Source: an uncultured Candidatus Saccharibacteria bacterium
Lineage (GTDB): Bacteria; Patescibacteriota; Saccharimonadia; Saccharimonadales; Saccharimonadaceae
Direction of reading: 5' to 3'
Length of the DNA: 64,000 bases
NCBI GenBank assembly: GCA_946997535.1
Contig: CAMPVQ010000001.1
Span: 1 to 64,000 of the forward strand
Of this stretch, positions 8,402 to 18,530 are shown piece after piece (position 1 is the stretch's first letter; each line of letters begins with the position of its first letter). The translations under genes and the position numbers were made by a program. Under the pieces are notes generated by a model. The model was given only the letters and a program-made list of their open reading frames with translations. It was not told the DNA's origin and ran no database searches.

Positions 8402-9385
8402 TTACAGAGTAACAGGCTTGGTCACTAGTGGTTCGAGCTCGGGCCGGCCACGTAAAATTCCTGGCTTAGCACCAACATGTTGAATTACACTCGACGAGTT
8501 AGCCGCCGCAAATAAAATCACGTCTTCTAGCTTATCCCCCAAAGCATAGCGCAAGGTAAAACCGGAGCAAAAAGCATCGCCCGCCCCAGTACGGTCAACC
8601 GACATCTCCTCACCCTTATATAAACCAGCCCGCAAAGCACGTTCACGGTCAACTATCAAAGCGCCATTAGCACCGTCCGTAATAATTACCACTGGGCATA
8701 GCTTACGTAATTCACGCGCCAAATCTTCTAGCGTATCACCCGATACGATTTGCTGCGCCTCTTGCTTATTTACCGACAAAATTTCCACATTCGGCAGTAG
8801 CGCCTTTAGCTGGTCTGGATGTTCCAGCTCACGCCCACCTGGATTAAAAGCAATCTTACACTGATTGGCTCTAGCGTACTGCATCACTTTATCATAAATC
8901 GTAAAATTGCCTACCAGAGAAGTAAGATAAATCCAATCAATTTGCCGATTCAGCTTTGTAAAATCAAAGTCTTCTGGCGTAAAATACATACCACAGCCCC
9001 GATAAGTTAAGATGGTTCGCTCGCCATTCGGTGCCAATAATAACGTAGAATAATCAGTATTATGGTCGTCTGAATATGCCATTGCTGCATAATCAATACC
9101 TTCAGTAGCAAACGACTGCAACACTGCCGCGCCAGCTGGATCATGGCCAATTTTACCCATGAATGTTACTAACTGACCACCACGCGCAAATGTCGTGGCA
9201 GCATTCGAAGCACCACCACCAGTCTGATAATCAACGTGATTTACATAAATCTTGTCACCCAGTCGAACATTATAAAAACACTCTTCTGGGTTAACACATA
9301 CTGGGTTTAAGTGGTCGACATTACTTAAATAAACATCCTGCGTTGCAGAGCCAACACACAAGAAGCTCAGCGGGGCGCTATTCAC
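8402..9385 (-). CDS. PfkB-family (ribokinase-like) sugar kinase
   Basis: 327 aa. PfkB fold: N-terminal [22 protein letters not shown] substrate loop, and the catalytic anion-hole motif [13 protein letters not shown] with the base Asp near residue 265. It is the last gene of the pentose-phosphate block, overlapping the fba stop by one base with a GTG start (TAGTG). The substrate cannot be read from sequence; ribose, fructose-6-phosphate or a nucleoside are all possible. Context with transketolase, ribose-5-P isomerase and aldolase suggests a pentose or ketose phosphate route. Confidence 0.85.
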   Translation of the reverse strand: MNSAPLSFLCVGSATQDVYLSNVDHLNPVCVNPEECFYNVRLGDKIYVNHVDYQTGGGASNAATTFARGGQLVTFMGKIGHDPAGAAVLQSFATEGIDYAAMAYSDDHNTDYSTLLLAPNGERTILTYRGCGMYFTPEDFDFTKLNRQIDWIYLTSLVGNFTIYDKVMQYARANQCKIAFNPGGRELEHPDQLKALLPNVEILSVNKQEAQQIVSGDTLEDLARELRKLCPVVIITDGANGALIVDRERALRAGLYKGEEMSVDRTGAGDAFCSGFTLRYALGDKLEDVILFAAANSSSVIQHVGAKPGILRGRPELEPLVTKPVTL

Positions 9386-10290
9386 TAGGGACGTGCCTTT
9401 CCGGCTGAGCCGAAGACTTGCATCTTACTCTCAACCACTGCCGCCACTGCTTCGCGCACTGCTGGCATCAACTTTACAATCGCGTATTGGTCAGGGTTGT
9501 CCTTTAATATTTGCTCAAGGGTCTTGCGATAAGCATAACGCATATCACTATTGATATTAACCTTGCTAGCACCCACCACGGCTGCTTCACGGAAGAAGTG
9601 AAGTGGCGTGCCCGAACCACCATGCAATGAAATATTACAGTCAATCGCTGCACGAATTCGTGAAAGTAATTCGATATCGAGAATCTTCGGCACTGGATAT
9701 TTACCATGCAAATTACCAATAGCAGCAGCAAAAGTGTCGATGCCTGTCGCGTCAACAAAGGCTTTAGCACCCTCTGGCGTCGAAAACGTCTGCTTTACGA
9801 CCTCGTAATCAATCGCCTCGTTATGATAATTAGATGACCCGCCAAAATAATGTGGCTCCGACTCAACTAATGCACCGGTAAATTTTGCGTATTCTACTAC
9901 TTTGCGTGTAGCGGCAATAATCTCTTCATCCGTAGCATCGTGATTCGCTTGCGACACATCAATATGAATGAACTCAAAACCACAATCAATCGCCTCTTTA
10001 CAAGATTCAATAGTTGGTGCGTGGTCAAGATTAAGATACATTTCAATACCATATTCACGACGATAATTATTCACCATATCGCGCAAATTTTGGCAACCAA
10101 TCGCAGTAACTTCGCCATGACTAGCCTCTACCAAGACTGGCGATTGGTACTTCTGCGCTGTCTGACAAATAGCAATTAAAGTCGCTTGGTCATCAACATT
10201 AAATGCTCCTACTGCAAAATGTTCACTCCGTGCGCGCTGCATTAAATCGCGCGCTGCTGTTGTATGTTTCCTAATTTCTCTGATATTCAT
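9385..10290 (-). CDS. fba: Class II fructose-bisphosphate aldolase
   Basis: 301 aa. Zinc-dependent aldolase: FAVGAFNVDDQAT at the N-terminus, the metal-binding YLNLDHAPT, the SQANHDATDEEI region and the LHGGSGTP phosphate loop. It cleaves or forms fructose-1,6-bisphosphate, though tagatose-type members look similar. An upstream in-frame GTG (10296) is possible, but GAGGG lies a proper 6-7 nt before the ATG at 10290. A -10 TATAAT at 10332-10337 suggests it can start its own transcript with pfkB. Confidence 0.93.
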   Translation of the reverse strand: MNIREIRKHTTAARDLMQRARSEHFAVGAFNVDDQATLIAICQTAQKYQSPVLVEASHGEVTAIGCQNLRDMVNNYRREYGIEMYLNLDHAPTIESCKEAIDCGFEFIHIDVSQANHDATDEEIIAATRKVVEYAKFTGALVESEPHYFGGSSNYHNEAIDYEVVKQTFSTPEGAKAFVDATGIDTFAAAIGNLHGKYPVPKILDIELLSRIRAAIDCNISLHGGSGTPLHFFREAAVVGASKVNINSDMRYAYRKTLEQILKDNPDQYAIVKLMPAVREAVAAVVESKMQVFGSAGKARP

Positions 10291-10340
10291 TGCCACCCTC
10301 TAAAATGTTATTAATTACGCTTATGTATACTATTATAGCA

Positions 10341-11321
10341 CTACTCACCAATTAATTGCGTAATTTGACGTAGCACACCAGCTACATCCAAACCATAATG
10401 CGCCAGTAATTCATCTGCTGTGCCAGATTGGCCAAATTGGTCATTTACGCCAATTCGCTTAAAGACCTGTGGTACTACGCCAGATTCCAACAACAGTTCC
10501 GCAATTGCTGAACCAAATCCACCAGCCACTTGATGCTCCTCAAGAGTAACGGCAACGGAATTTTTGCCCACCTCGCGCAAAATAGTCTCACGGTCGAGTG
10601 GTTTAATCGTCGGCACATGCACTACCGAAGTGCCAATCCCCCGCTCTGCTAGCGCCTGCGCCACAAGTAGCGCAGCGCCAGTCATGGTGCCAGTCGAGAG
10701 CAGAGTAATGGTCGCCTCGTCGTCCTGCCGTACTACATAAGCCTTACCTATCTTAAAGTGGTCATCAGGCGTCGAAAATACCACTTGGTCAGAGCGCGGC
10801 ACACGGATGTACACCGGATGTGGGTAATCATAAACCGCCTGCGCCATTTGCGCCGCCTCATTAGCATCACCCGGCGCCAATACGGTCATATTCGGCAGCA
10901 CGCGCATCAACGCGATATCCTCAAGCATTTGATGCGTCGCACCATCAGGGCCTACATTCAAACCCGTATGACTACCAATCACTTTCACTGGCTGGTCATT
11001 AAGACAAATCGTCGTCCGAATTTGTTCCCAGTTACGCCCCGGGCTAAAAGCTGCATACGCCGCAAGATAAACGGTCTTACCCTCGTGCGCCAAACCGCTC
11101 GCTAGCGTCACTAGATTCTGTTCAGCAATTCCAGTTTCGATAAACCGAGCACCATGGCGCTCTTTAAACTCCGCTAAACCCACCGAACTAGCTAGGTCGG
11201 CAGTCACCGCCACAACGTCTTGATGTTGCGCGCCTAATTCTGCAAGAGCATGACCAAGCGCCTTGCGTACTGACTGCTTCACTGGGTTGCCCTTAATTAA
11301 TTGTTCGTCCAACTTATACAT
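10341..11321 (-). CDS. tktB: Transketolase, C-terminal subunit
   Basis: 326 aa. Pyrimidine-binding and C-terminal domains of a two-gene transketolase: DVVAVTADLASSVGL, FIETGIAEQNLVTLASGLAHEGKTVYLAAYAAF (the Glu that activates thiamine diphosphate), GATHQMLEDIALMR and the C-terminal ligand-binding domain VPTIKPLDRE. Its start overlaps the end of the N-terminal subunit by 8 nt and is preceded by GGAGG, so the two subunits are translationally coupled. The symbol follows common usage for split transketolases and is not certain. An alternative is a transketolase-like DXS relative, but DXS is a single long chain. Confidence 0.9.
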   Translation of the reverse strand: MYKLDEQLIKGNPVKQSVRKALGHALAELGAQHQDVVAVTADLASSVGLAEFKERHGARFIETGIAEQNLVTLASGLAHEGKTVYLAAYAAFSPGRNWEQIRTTICLNDQPVKVIGSHTGLNVGPDGATHQMLEDIALMRVLPNMTVLAPGDANEAAQMAQAVYDYPHPVYIRVPRSDQVVFSTPDDHFKIGKAYVVRQDDEATITLLSTGTMTGAALLVAQALAERGIGTSVVHVPTIKPLDRETILREVGKNSVAVTLEEHQVAGGFGSAIAELLLESGVVPQVFKRIGVNDQFGQSGTADELLAHYGLDVAGVLRQITQLIGE

Positions 11322-12144
11322 TTAATTCCTCCAAAGCCTGTTGTGCTTGCTCTGCATTTGGTACCTTACCATGCCAATGATAGTCATTTTCCATAAAGCT
11401 CACACCCTTCGCTGGCACCGTATTAGCAATAATTACTACTGGCTGATTATTATCTTCTGGTAAATTCAGCACAGTGTTACATATTTCAGCCACGTCGTTA
11501 CCATTTACCACTTTTACCAGCCAGCCAAAACTACGCCATTTGTCAGCCAGTGGCTCTAGCGGCATAATGTCCTCAGTCTTACCAGATAATTGAATAGTAT
11601 TACGGTCAACAAATACCACCAGATTACTTAGCTGCGACTTACCAGCAAACATTGCAGCCTCCCAAATATTACCTTCGTCCAATTCACCGTCGCCCGTCAC
11701 ACAATAAACTCGGCGCTTAGTTTGGTCAAGATATTTAATGCTATAAGCCATGCCCGCTGCTTGCGACACGCCTGAGCCTAACGGTCCAGAAGTAGTCTCA
11801 AGATATGGCAAAGCAGTTCGTTCTGGATGGCCTTGTAAACGTGAACCAAATTTTCGCAAACTCATTAGTTCATCCGGCTTGATAGCACCACCCTCCGCTA
11901 GGGCAGCATATAGTACTGGACAAGTATGCCCAGCAGACAACACCAACAAATCACGCGTAGTATCGTGCGGGTCGCTAAAATTATAGTGCATCAGCTTGAA
12001 ATATAAGCTAGCAAAAATATCCGCCAAATCAAGCGACCCAGCAGTATGTCCCGACCCTGCTGCAGTTAACATTTTAATAATATTACACCGCATATTGCGG
12101 GCATGTTCGCGCAATATGTCAGCTTCCGACTCAGTGATGTTCAT
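11314..12144 (-). CDS. tktA: Transketolase, N-terminal subunit
   Basis: 276 aa. Pyrophosphate-binding half: GHTAGSLDLADIFASLYF, SAGHTCPVLYAALAE, GHPERTALPYLETTSGPLGSGVSQAAGMAYS, and the thiamine diphosphate/metal motif GDGELDEGNIWEAAMFA...DRNTIQ. With the 10341 gene it makes a complete transketolase for the non-oxidative pentose phosphate pathway. TAAAAT (12151-12156, extended by TGT) is 6 nt before the ATG, so an internal, leaderless promoter starts here, right at the rpe stop codon. Confidence 0.93.
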   Translation of the reverse strand: MNITESEADILREHARNMRCNIIKMLTAAGSGHTAGSLDLADIFASLYFKLMHYNFSDPHDTTRDLLVLSAGHTCPVLYAALAEGGAIKPDELMSLRKFGSRLQGHPERTALPYLETTSGPLGSGVSQAAGMAYSIKYLDQTKRRVYCVTGDGELDEGNIWEAAMFAGKSQLSNLVVFVDRNTIQLSGKTEDIMPLEPLADKWRSFGWLVKVVNGNDVAEICNTVLNLPEDNNQPVVIIANTVPAKGVSFMENDYHWHGKVPNAEQAQQALEELNV

Positions 12145-12153
12145 GGTTATATT

Positions 12154-12810
12154 TTAACACGTTTTACCAACCAGCGCCGCCAGCTTTTGATAAGCAACAC
12201 GGGCATCCGGCGCATGGCTAATCGCCCCGCCAACATTAATCCACGAGATTCCCGCTTGCTGCAACTCAACCACGTTATCTTGATTTGCACCACCATCCCA
12301 CTCAAGTTGAACTTGCGGGTTAATTTGTCGAACCGCGGCAACCTTTTTAAGCTGCGTTAAATCCGCCGTGCCACCTTGATAGCCCAAATGACCGCCAAAA
12401 ATCAGCACATGCTGCGCCAATTTAATCAGTTCCGCTGCCGACTCCGGCTGCGTTTCAGGCAATAATGCTATGCCAAATTCAATACCAAACTTAGCTAAGT
12501 GCTGCGCCAGACTAGGTAATTTTGCCGCTGCGCTAGCCTCAGCGTGGGCAATTACCAAATCAGGATGCAAGGAAACAATTTGGTCCGCCCAAGCGACTGG
12601 ATCGTGCATCATTAAGTGCAACACAATCTTAGCATCAAATGGCTCAAACTGTAGCCAATAAATCTGATTTAAGTTAACTGTCTCACTTGGCGCAAACTGG
12701 CTGTCCGTAATATCAATGTGGATTGCCGGCGCAAACTGCACAAATTCCTGCATGCGCTGCTGATACAATGCAGGGTCGTCGGTAGTAATGGTAGGCACGA
12801 TATAGGTCAT
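12154..12810 (-). CDS. rpe: Ribulose-phosphate 3-epimerase-like protein
   Basis: 218 aa, normal size, TIM-barrel. Divergent member: the four metal ligands are kept (His and Asp in HIDITD, His in VLHLMMHDP, Asp in LEWDGGAN), but flanking motifs differ, for example HIDITDSQFAP instead of H-D-x-MDGHFVPN, and IFGGHLGYQGG instead of MTVNPGFGGQ. Overlaps the rpiB stop by 4 nt. Predicted to interconvert ribulose-5-P and xylulose-5-P; the altered loop leaves room for another ketose phosphate. Confidence 0.8.
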   Translation of the reverse strand: MTYIVPTITTDDPALYQQRMQEFVQFAPAIHIDITDSQFAPSETVNLNQIYWLQFEPFDAKIVLHLMMHDPVAWADQIVSLHPDLVIAHAEASAAAKLPSLAQHLAKFGIEFGIALLPETQPESAAELIKLAQHVLIFGGHLGYQGGTADLTQLKKVAAVRQINPQVQLEWDGGANQDNVVELQQAGISWINVGGAISHAPDARVAYQKLAALVGKTC

Positions 12811-13259
12811 AGCTCATCTAGCTCTTTGTTACGACGGATATAGCGCTCAGCGCCGGCAAATGGTGTCTTCAGGAAAGTATCGATGATATCCTTCCAGAGC
12901 GGTTCGTTATAATCTTTGTCTAGTACACGCGCCGGCAAACAAAGACAGTTAGCATCGTTATCATTTCGGCCATAGCGCGCGTCAGATACTGAAGTAGCAA
13001 CAATTGCCCGTACTCCCTTAGTGCGGTTAGCCGCCATTGCCATTCCCTGGCCGCCACCACAAATTAAAATGGCCTGGTCGATATCATCAACCTCGTCAAC
13101 TAGCTTAACCGCCGCACGATGTGCAAACTCCGGAAAATCATCATCTGGATCAAACTCTTGGTTTGAACAATCCGCTATTTGATAACCCTGCTTTGTTAAA
13201 TAGTCTGCTATTTTGTTTTTTAGATAAAACCCCTGATGGTCGGCACCCAAGTAAATCAT
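12807..13259 (-). CDS. rpiB: Ribose-5-phosphate isomerase B (RpiB/LacA family)
   Basis: 150 aa. YLGADHQGFYLKNKI at the N-terminus, the catalytic Cys in LICGGGQGMAMAANR, and NDNDANCLCLPARV. Interconverts ribose-5-P and ribulose-5-P. First gene of the rpiB-rpe-tkt-tkt-fba-pfkB block. A GGAGG lies 4 nt before the ATG, and TATAAT at 13282-13287 gives a leader of about 15 nt. No transaldolase is in the block. Confidence 0.93.
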   Translation of the reverse strand: MIYLGADHQGFYLKNKIADYLTKQGYQIADCSNQEFDPDDDFPEFAHRAAVKLVDEVDDIDQAILICGGGQGMAMAANRTKGVRAIVATSVSDARYGRNDNDANCLCLPARVLDKDYNEPLWKDIIDTFLKTPFAGAERYIRRNKELDEL

Positions 13260-13300
13260 TTACCCTCCTATTTACAGTATTATTATATAACATTTAACAA

Positions 13301-13328
13301 AAATTAGCCCTTAATAAAGGGCTAATTT
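13301..13328 (-). terminator. Terminator after gap
   Basis: AAATTAGCCCTT, loop AATA, AAGGGCTAATTT: a 12-bp stem with T-run on the minus strand, separating gap from the rpiB promoter. Confidence 0.9.
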
Positions 13329-13346
13329 AGTTATGTATCTAGCTAG

Positions 13347-14387
<1,041 letters not shown>

Positions 14388-14408
14388 TTAGCAAAAAATA
14401 GAAATAAT

Positions 14409-14981
14409 TCAATATCGTAGCTCCGCGCCGGTATTTGGTACGCCATACTTGCCATGAGAGTAAGAGCTGTAGCTACCATACGGTACTAACTTTGGCTGTC
14501 GGCCACCCAACATTTTACTCTGAGCCGCAGCCAATTTGTCGTGTTGCTTCTGCATGGTAGTGTATTGCTTTAGTCTATCTTTAAACTGAGCTATCTTATC
14601 TGACACCTCGCGCTTCAACTTCTTTACTTGGTCGTCTGGCTTCGTATTATCTATATTTAGTTTAGACTTATTGCTTAGCAATAATTTACTACTATCATAC
14701 GGCTTAACAATAGTAGATGACGGCTTTATGGTAGTAGACGAATGTTCACCACTAGCATCTGGAGTAATCGACGGCAATAATTGATTACCACCCATTACTT
14801 GCGATTTAATATAGTTGTATTCGCCCACCGGCCATTTGCGCCCATTAATATCTTCCATAGACACCGCCACTACACCAGCATGTGGGGACGGCGGCACAGA
14901 AAATTGCACCGTATTGTCGTCTAAATATTCAATTTTATCCGTATCCATCTCTACGCTGCCAAAAAATATTTTCTTAAGCAA
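14409..14981 (-). pseudogene. C-terminal part of the RCC1/TIG protein behind an in-frame stop
   Basis: 190 aa, same reading frame as the 14985-16346 gene and separated from it only by TAA (14985-14987) and one codon. The first 55 residues (FFGSVEMDTDKIEYLDDNTV, VPPSPHAGVVAVSMED) look like the second half of an IPT/TIG immunoglobulin-like domain, whose first half (ATSGSTSGGDVITL) lies N-terminal to the RCC1 propeller in the gene before it. Then comes a Ser/Lys-rich linker and a coiled coil. The only early start is TTG at 14981 with no Shine-Dalgarno. Either a nonsense-split gene, a readthrough product or a separate polypeptide. Confidence 0.55.
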
Positions 14982-14984
14982 ATG

Positions 14985-16346
14985 TTAATTTTTACCCGTA
15001 GAAATCGTTAAATCGGGCGTAATGTCTGGTATAGCTTCGTTCCCAGTATGCAACTCATATAGTCTACCGCTAGCACTCAAGCCAAGCACCACGCCCGCAG
15101 TGTATTTATTGCCGTGTGGCTGCAATGCTAGCAATTTAATAATCCGCTCACCCTCCGGTGTAGCAATTTGAATCCACTGCTTGCCATTCAAATACCACAT
15201 AAAAACATCTCCGGCGTCGTTTAATGCAAAATATCCCTCCCAGCCATCGTTTAATAACTGTGTAATGCTATTCGCGGCCGGTAAATTCGCCACACTACTA
15301 TACTCGGTGCTGCCACCGCGTGTAAATAACGCACCACCATCAGACACCAAAAATGCTTGCTTTCTATTAATATCGCCAGCTGCTACATGCAATAAACCAC
15401 TACTATTTGGATCCAAATTAAACTTGCTGCCTAACGGTTTCGGGCTAAGCCCAAGCGACCAGGCGTATAGCATATCACGAGTAATCGCCGCTATATCATG
15501 TGACGTCGGGTTGACCGCAATTTCGCGCACCTTAGCACCAAAATCATACGTCATAACTTGCTGCTTTAAAGACGACCATATAGCCACGTCATCAGCATCA
15601 GTACCACAATTATCGCTACGGCAAGTCCGCATAATCACGCTAGTAGCATTTTTCTCCCCAACAATACTAATACTCATTACTCTACTGTCAGCTAACGTCA
15701 GTTGTTGCGGCTCAAATTTTCCATCACCCCAGAAATAAACCGCGCCATCCTTCAACAATGCCACCGATGCGTTATGCTTTGCCGCAATAGCAGTTGCAGC
15801 CTTCGGCAGCTTAATGGTCACCGCCTGCTGCGCATTTATATGGCTATTATCAACCCGGTAACCAAGTTGACCTTTAGTATTATCACCCCAAGCCACTACC
15901 GAACCATCATCCAACAACGCCAGCTCATGGTTATCACCTCTCGCATAATCTTTTATATTGCCAATCGACTTGCGAACTTCACCCGACAGATATGGACTAT
16001 GTAAAGTAATAACATCCCCTCCCGACGTTGAACCCGAAGTAGCACTCAAACCATATGGTTTGTCATCAGCCTTATTGCTCAGATTATTCTCTACTTTCTT
16101 ATCCGCGCTAGAATTATTAGCACTAGCGTCTAAATCAGCCCGATTGGTAGAATCGCTAGGGGCATCAGAGTCAGTAGTCCCTGTATTGGAATCTACCGCC
16201 TCTCGGTCTTCTCCATCAACAGTATCAAACGCATCAGCAGCTTCATCGTTATCTACTAAAACATCCTCAGCTAATGCCACTTGTGGCATAGCCATTAATA
16301 TCACACCTGCCGCAATTACCATACACGACCGAAATTTTTTGAACAT
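14985..16346 (-). CDS. Secreted RCC1-repeat protein (interrupted)
   Basis: 453 aa. Sec signal peptide (MFKKFRSCMVIAAGVILM..., cleavage expected after ALA, residue 26), an acidic Asp/Ser/Asn-rich linker (27-100), the first half of a TIG domain (GLSATSGSTSGGDVITL), then RCC1-like propeller repeats (HELALLDDGSVVAWGDN, HNASVALLKDGAVYFWGD and weaker ones). It is probably surface-exposed or released. In RCC1/TIG surface proteins of other bacteria the propeller is, from memory, inserted in the TIG domain; here the TIG second half is cut off by the TAA stop. GGGGG precedes the ATG. Confidence 0.75.
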   Translation of the reverse strand: MFKKFRSCMVIAAGVILMAMPQVALAEDVLVDNDEAADAFDTVDGEDREAVDSNTGTTDSDAPSDSTNRADLDASANNSSADKKVENNLSNKADDKPYGLSATSGSTSGGDVITLHSPYLSGEVRKSIGNIKDYARGDNHELALLDDGSVVAWGDNTKGQLGYRVDNSHINAQQAVTIKLPKAATAIAAKHNASVALLKDGAVYFWGDGKFEPQQLTLADSRVMSISIVGEKNATSVIMRTCRSDNCGTDADDVAIWSSLKQQVMTYDFGAKVREIAVNPTSHDIAAITRDMLYAWSLGLSPKPLGSKFNLDPNSSGLLHVAAGDINRKQAFLVSDGGALFTRGGSTEYSSVANLPAANSITQLLNDGWEGYFALNDAGDVFMWYLNGKQWIQIATPEGERIIKLLALQPHGNKYTAGVVLGLSASGRLYELHTGNEAIPDITPDLTISTGKN

Positions 16347-16431
16347 GACGCCCCCTAAAATTAAATTATTACGGCCGCTAAAGAATATAGTTATATTATA
16401 ACGCTAATGCTTATTTTGTCCAGTAAAGTGC

Positions 16432-16437
16432 TATAAT
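16432..16437 (+). promoter_or_regulatory. Extended -10 promoter of rel, leaderless
   Basis: TGCTATAAT with TATAAT at 16432-16437, 6 nt before the ATG at 16444. No good -35 and no Shine-Dalgarno. Predicted transcription start equals the A of the start codon. Confidence 0.7.
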
Positions 16438-16443
16438 TGTCAT

Positions 16444-17928
16444 ATGAAAGAAGCAACAGAATTTTTAAAGCTCGCGCGGCAGAAGTTTGCGGACGATAAA
16501 GACTACCAAAAAATCGTCTTGGCGCTTGATTTTGCCACCGAGAAGCACGCTGGCCAAAAGCGCCTCAGCGGCGAACCGTACATCATCCACCCAATTGCTG
16601 TTGCGACAATTCTCTGTGAATGGAATATGGACCGCGACTCTGTCGTCGCCGGTCTATTACATGATGTCGCCGAAGATACCGGCACAGATTTAAGCGAAAT
16701 CGGCGCAAAATTTGGCGACGACATAGCATTATTGGTCGATGGCGTCACCAAAATCAGTAAGGCACGCAGTGGGCGCGATGATATTACTCACTATTTGCCA
16801 AAAACTAAAGATAACCTAACTAAGCTACTGGTCGCTATTGGCGCCGACGTCCGTGTCATCATTATTAAATTAGCTGACCGCCTGCATAATCTACGCACAC
16901 TCCAATATCAAACCCGTGAAAAGCAGCTCAAAAAAGCGCGTGAAAGCCTTGAGGTATTTGGCCCGCTCGCCGACCGGCTCAACATGGGGCGAGTCCGCGT
17001 TGAGATTGAAGACCTAAGCTTTAAATACCTTGCGCCAAAACGTTATGAAAAATTACGTGCCTTAATCGACCGAAGAATCAGCGAGAGTAAACAGACTATC
17101 GACCAAGTTCGTAATGAAGTAAGCAAAAAGTTAGCCGAAGAAAAAATCCCTTGTCATGTAGAAGGACGTATTAAATCAGTTTATTCACTTCATAAAAAGT
17201 TGACTAAACACTCTGACATTAACGACATCTATGACCTCATGGCGCTACGCGTTATCACCGACGACGTCTCATCTTGTTACCTCGTACTCGGCTTACTCCA
17301 CCAAATGTATACTCCGATGCCGGGGCGTATCAAAGACTATATTGCGCGACCAAAAACCAACGGCTACCAGTCACTACACACTACCGTGACTACACCCGAA
17401 GACCAAGTCGTAGAGTTTCAGATTCGCACTAAACAAATGCATGAATACGCCGAGCGCGGTCTTGCGGCATCGTTCCATTACAACGAGCAAAAGCTAACCG
17501 ATACTTATAAACGCGGCGGATTAGCGCCCCTACCAGCCAACCTAAACTGGATTCATGAACTCCAAGTGGCTGCCGCTAAATTGCGCGCCGGTAAGCAAGT
17601 CAACTTTGATGCCTTTAAGGTCAACCTATTCTCCGACCGCATTTTTGTCTACTCACCACGTGGCGACATTTTCGACTTGCCATCTGGGGCCTTACCACTC
17701 GACTTCGCCTACCAAGTTCACTCCGACGTAGCCGCCAAAGCTGCTGGCTTTATGGTTAATGGACGACTAGTTAAGTTTGATACACCACTTAAGTCAGGCG
17801 ATGTCGTAGAAGTGATTACACGCAAAAATGTCATTCCACACCTTGATTGGCTAAATAAAATCGCCACCGGTCGTGCACGACGCAAATTACGCAACCAGCT
17901 CAGTAAAAATAGCCAGATTAATCAATAA
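16444..17928 (+). CDS. rel: Bifunctional (p)ppGpp synthetase/hydrolase, short RSH
   Basis: 494 aa against about 720-750 for full-length RelA/SpoT. Order: HD hydrolase domain (LLHDVAEDTG, HD at 73-74, ED at 77-78), synthetase domain (GRIKSVYSLHKK, YDLMALRV, RIKDYIARPKTNGYQSLHT near 295), TGS domain (DRIFVYSP...VHSDVAAKAAGF...GDVVEVITRK). The RxKD motif in the synthetase is the charge type found in bifunctional Rel enzymes. The C-terminal helical, zinc-finger and ACT regulatory regions are absent. Leaderless start. Confidence 0.93.
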   Translation: MKEATEFLKLARQKFADDKDYQKIVLALDFATEKHAGQKRLSGEPYIIHPIAVATILCEWNMDRDSVVAGLLHDVAEDTGTDLSEIGAKFGDDIALLVDGVTKISKARSGRDDITHYLPKTKDNLTKLLVAIGADVRVIIIKLADRLHNLRTLQYQTREKQLKKARESLEVFGPLADRLNMGRVRVEIEDLSFKYLAPKRYEKLRALIDRRISESKQTIDQVRNEVSKKLAEEKIPCHVEGRIKSVYSLHKKLTKHSDINDIYDLMALRVITDDVSSCYLVLGLLHQMYTPMPGRIKDYIARPKTNGYQSLHTTVTTPEDQVVEFQIRTKQMHEYAERGLAASFHYNEQKLTDTYKRGGLAPLPANLNWIHELQVAAAKLRAGKQVNFDAFKVNLFSDRIFVYSPRGDIFDLPSGALPLDFAYQVHSDVAAKAAGFMVNGRLVKFDTPLKSGDVVEVITRKNVIPHLDWLNKIATGRARRKLRNQLSKNSQINQ

Positions 17929-17939
17929 TCGCCAAAATT

Positions 17940-17965
17940 AATAAGCACCCCATAGGGTGCTTATT
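17940..17965. terminator. Bidirectional terminator between rel and ppa
   Basis: AATAAGCACCC, loop CATA, GGGTGCTTATT: an 11-bp stem between convergent genes, AT-rich on both sides. Confidence 0.85.
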
Positions 17966-17981
17966 GTATTGACTAAACTTA

Positions 17982-18509
17982 CTAACGATTTGCCCAACGT
18001 TGCTGTGCTTCACGAATCACCGCTTTAGCAGAATCTAAACCTTCGATACCCTTAACCTCAGTTGAACCAGGCTTCTTAAGGTCCTTGTAGTGTGCAAAAT
18101 GAAATTCAATCTGCTTCTTTAGCTGCGCTGGAACGTCATCAATCGTCTGATACTTATTACCCGTCTCACGGTCATCAGCTGGAACAACAATCACTTTGTC
18201 GTCCACTTCGCCACCATCAACAAACTTCAATACGCCTAGAACGCGAGACTCTACCACCACACCAGTTGGCAACGGGTCGTCGGTCAAAATAAGAGCGTCT
18301 AGCTCATCGCCGTCCTCGTCTAGTGTCTGCGGAATAAACCCGTAATTGGTTGGCTTAGCAAATACCTTTGGCTCTACACGATCGAGTGCCATCACCTTTT
18401 TATTACGGCGCCACTCAATCTTATTATTGCTACCCTTTGGGATTTCATTTACTACATTGATAATACCAGCGTCAACATCACCGGCGTCAAATACTTCGTT
18501 CCAGTCCAT
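17982..18509 (-). CDS. ppa: Inorganic pyrophosphatase
   Basis: 175 aa, family I soluble pyrophosphatase. The signature DGDELDA with metal-binding aspartates, YGFIPQT and the N-terminal EIPKGSNNKIE are visible. It hydrolyses pyrophosphate and pulls biosynthetic reactions forward. AAGGAG precedes the ATG. It sits downstream of the 18531-19247 gene and may be co-transcribed with it. Confidence 0.97.
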   Translation of the reverse strand: MDWNEVFDAGDVDAGIINVVNEIPKGSNNKIEWRRNKKVMALDRVEPKVFAKPTNYGFIPQTLDEDGDELDALILTDDPLPTGVVVESRVLGVLKFVDGGEVDDKVIVVPADDRETGNKYQTIDDVPAQLKKQIEFHFAHYKDLKKPGSTEVKGIEGLDSAKAVIREAQQRWANR

Positions 18510-18530
18510 AAATCTCCTTCTGTTATACGG

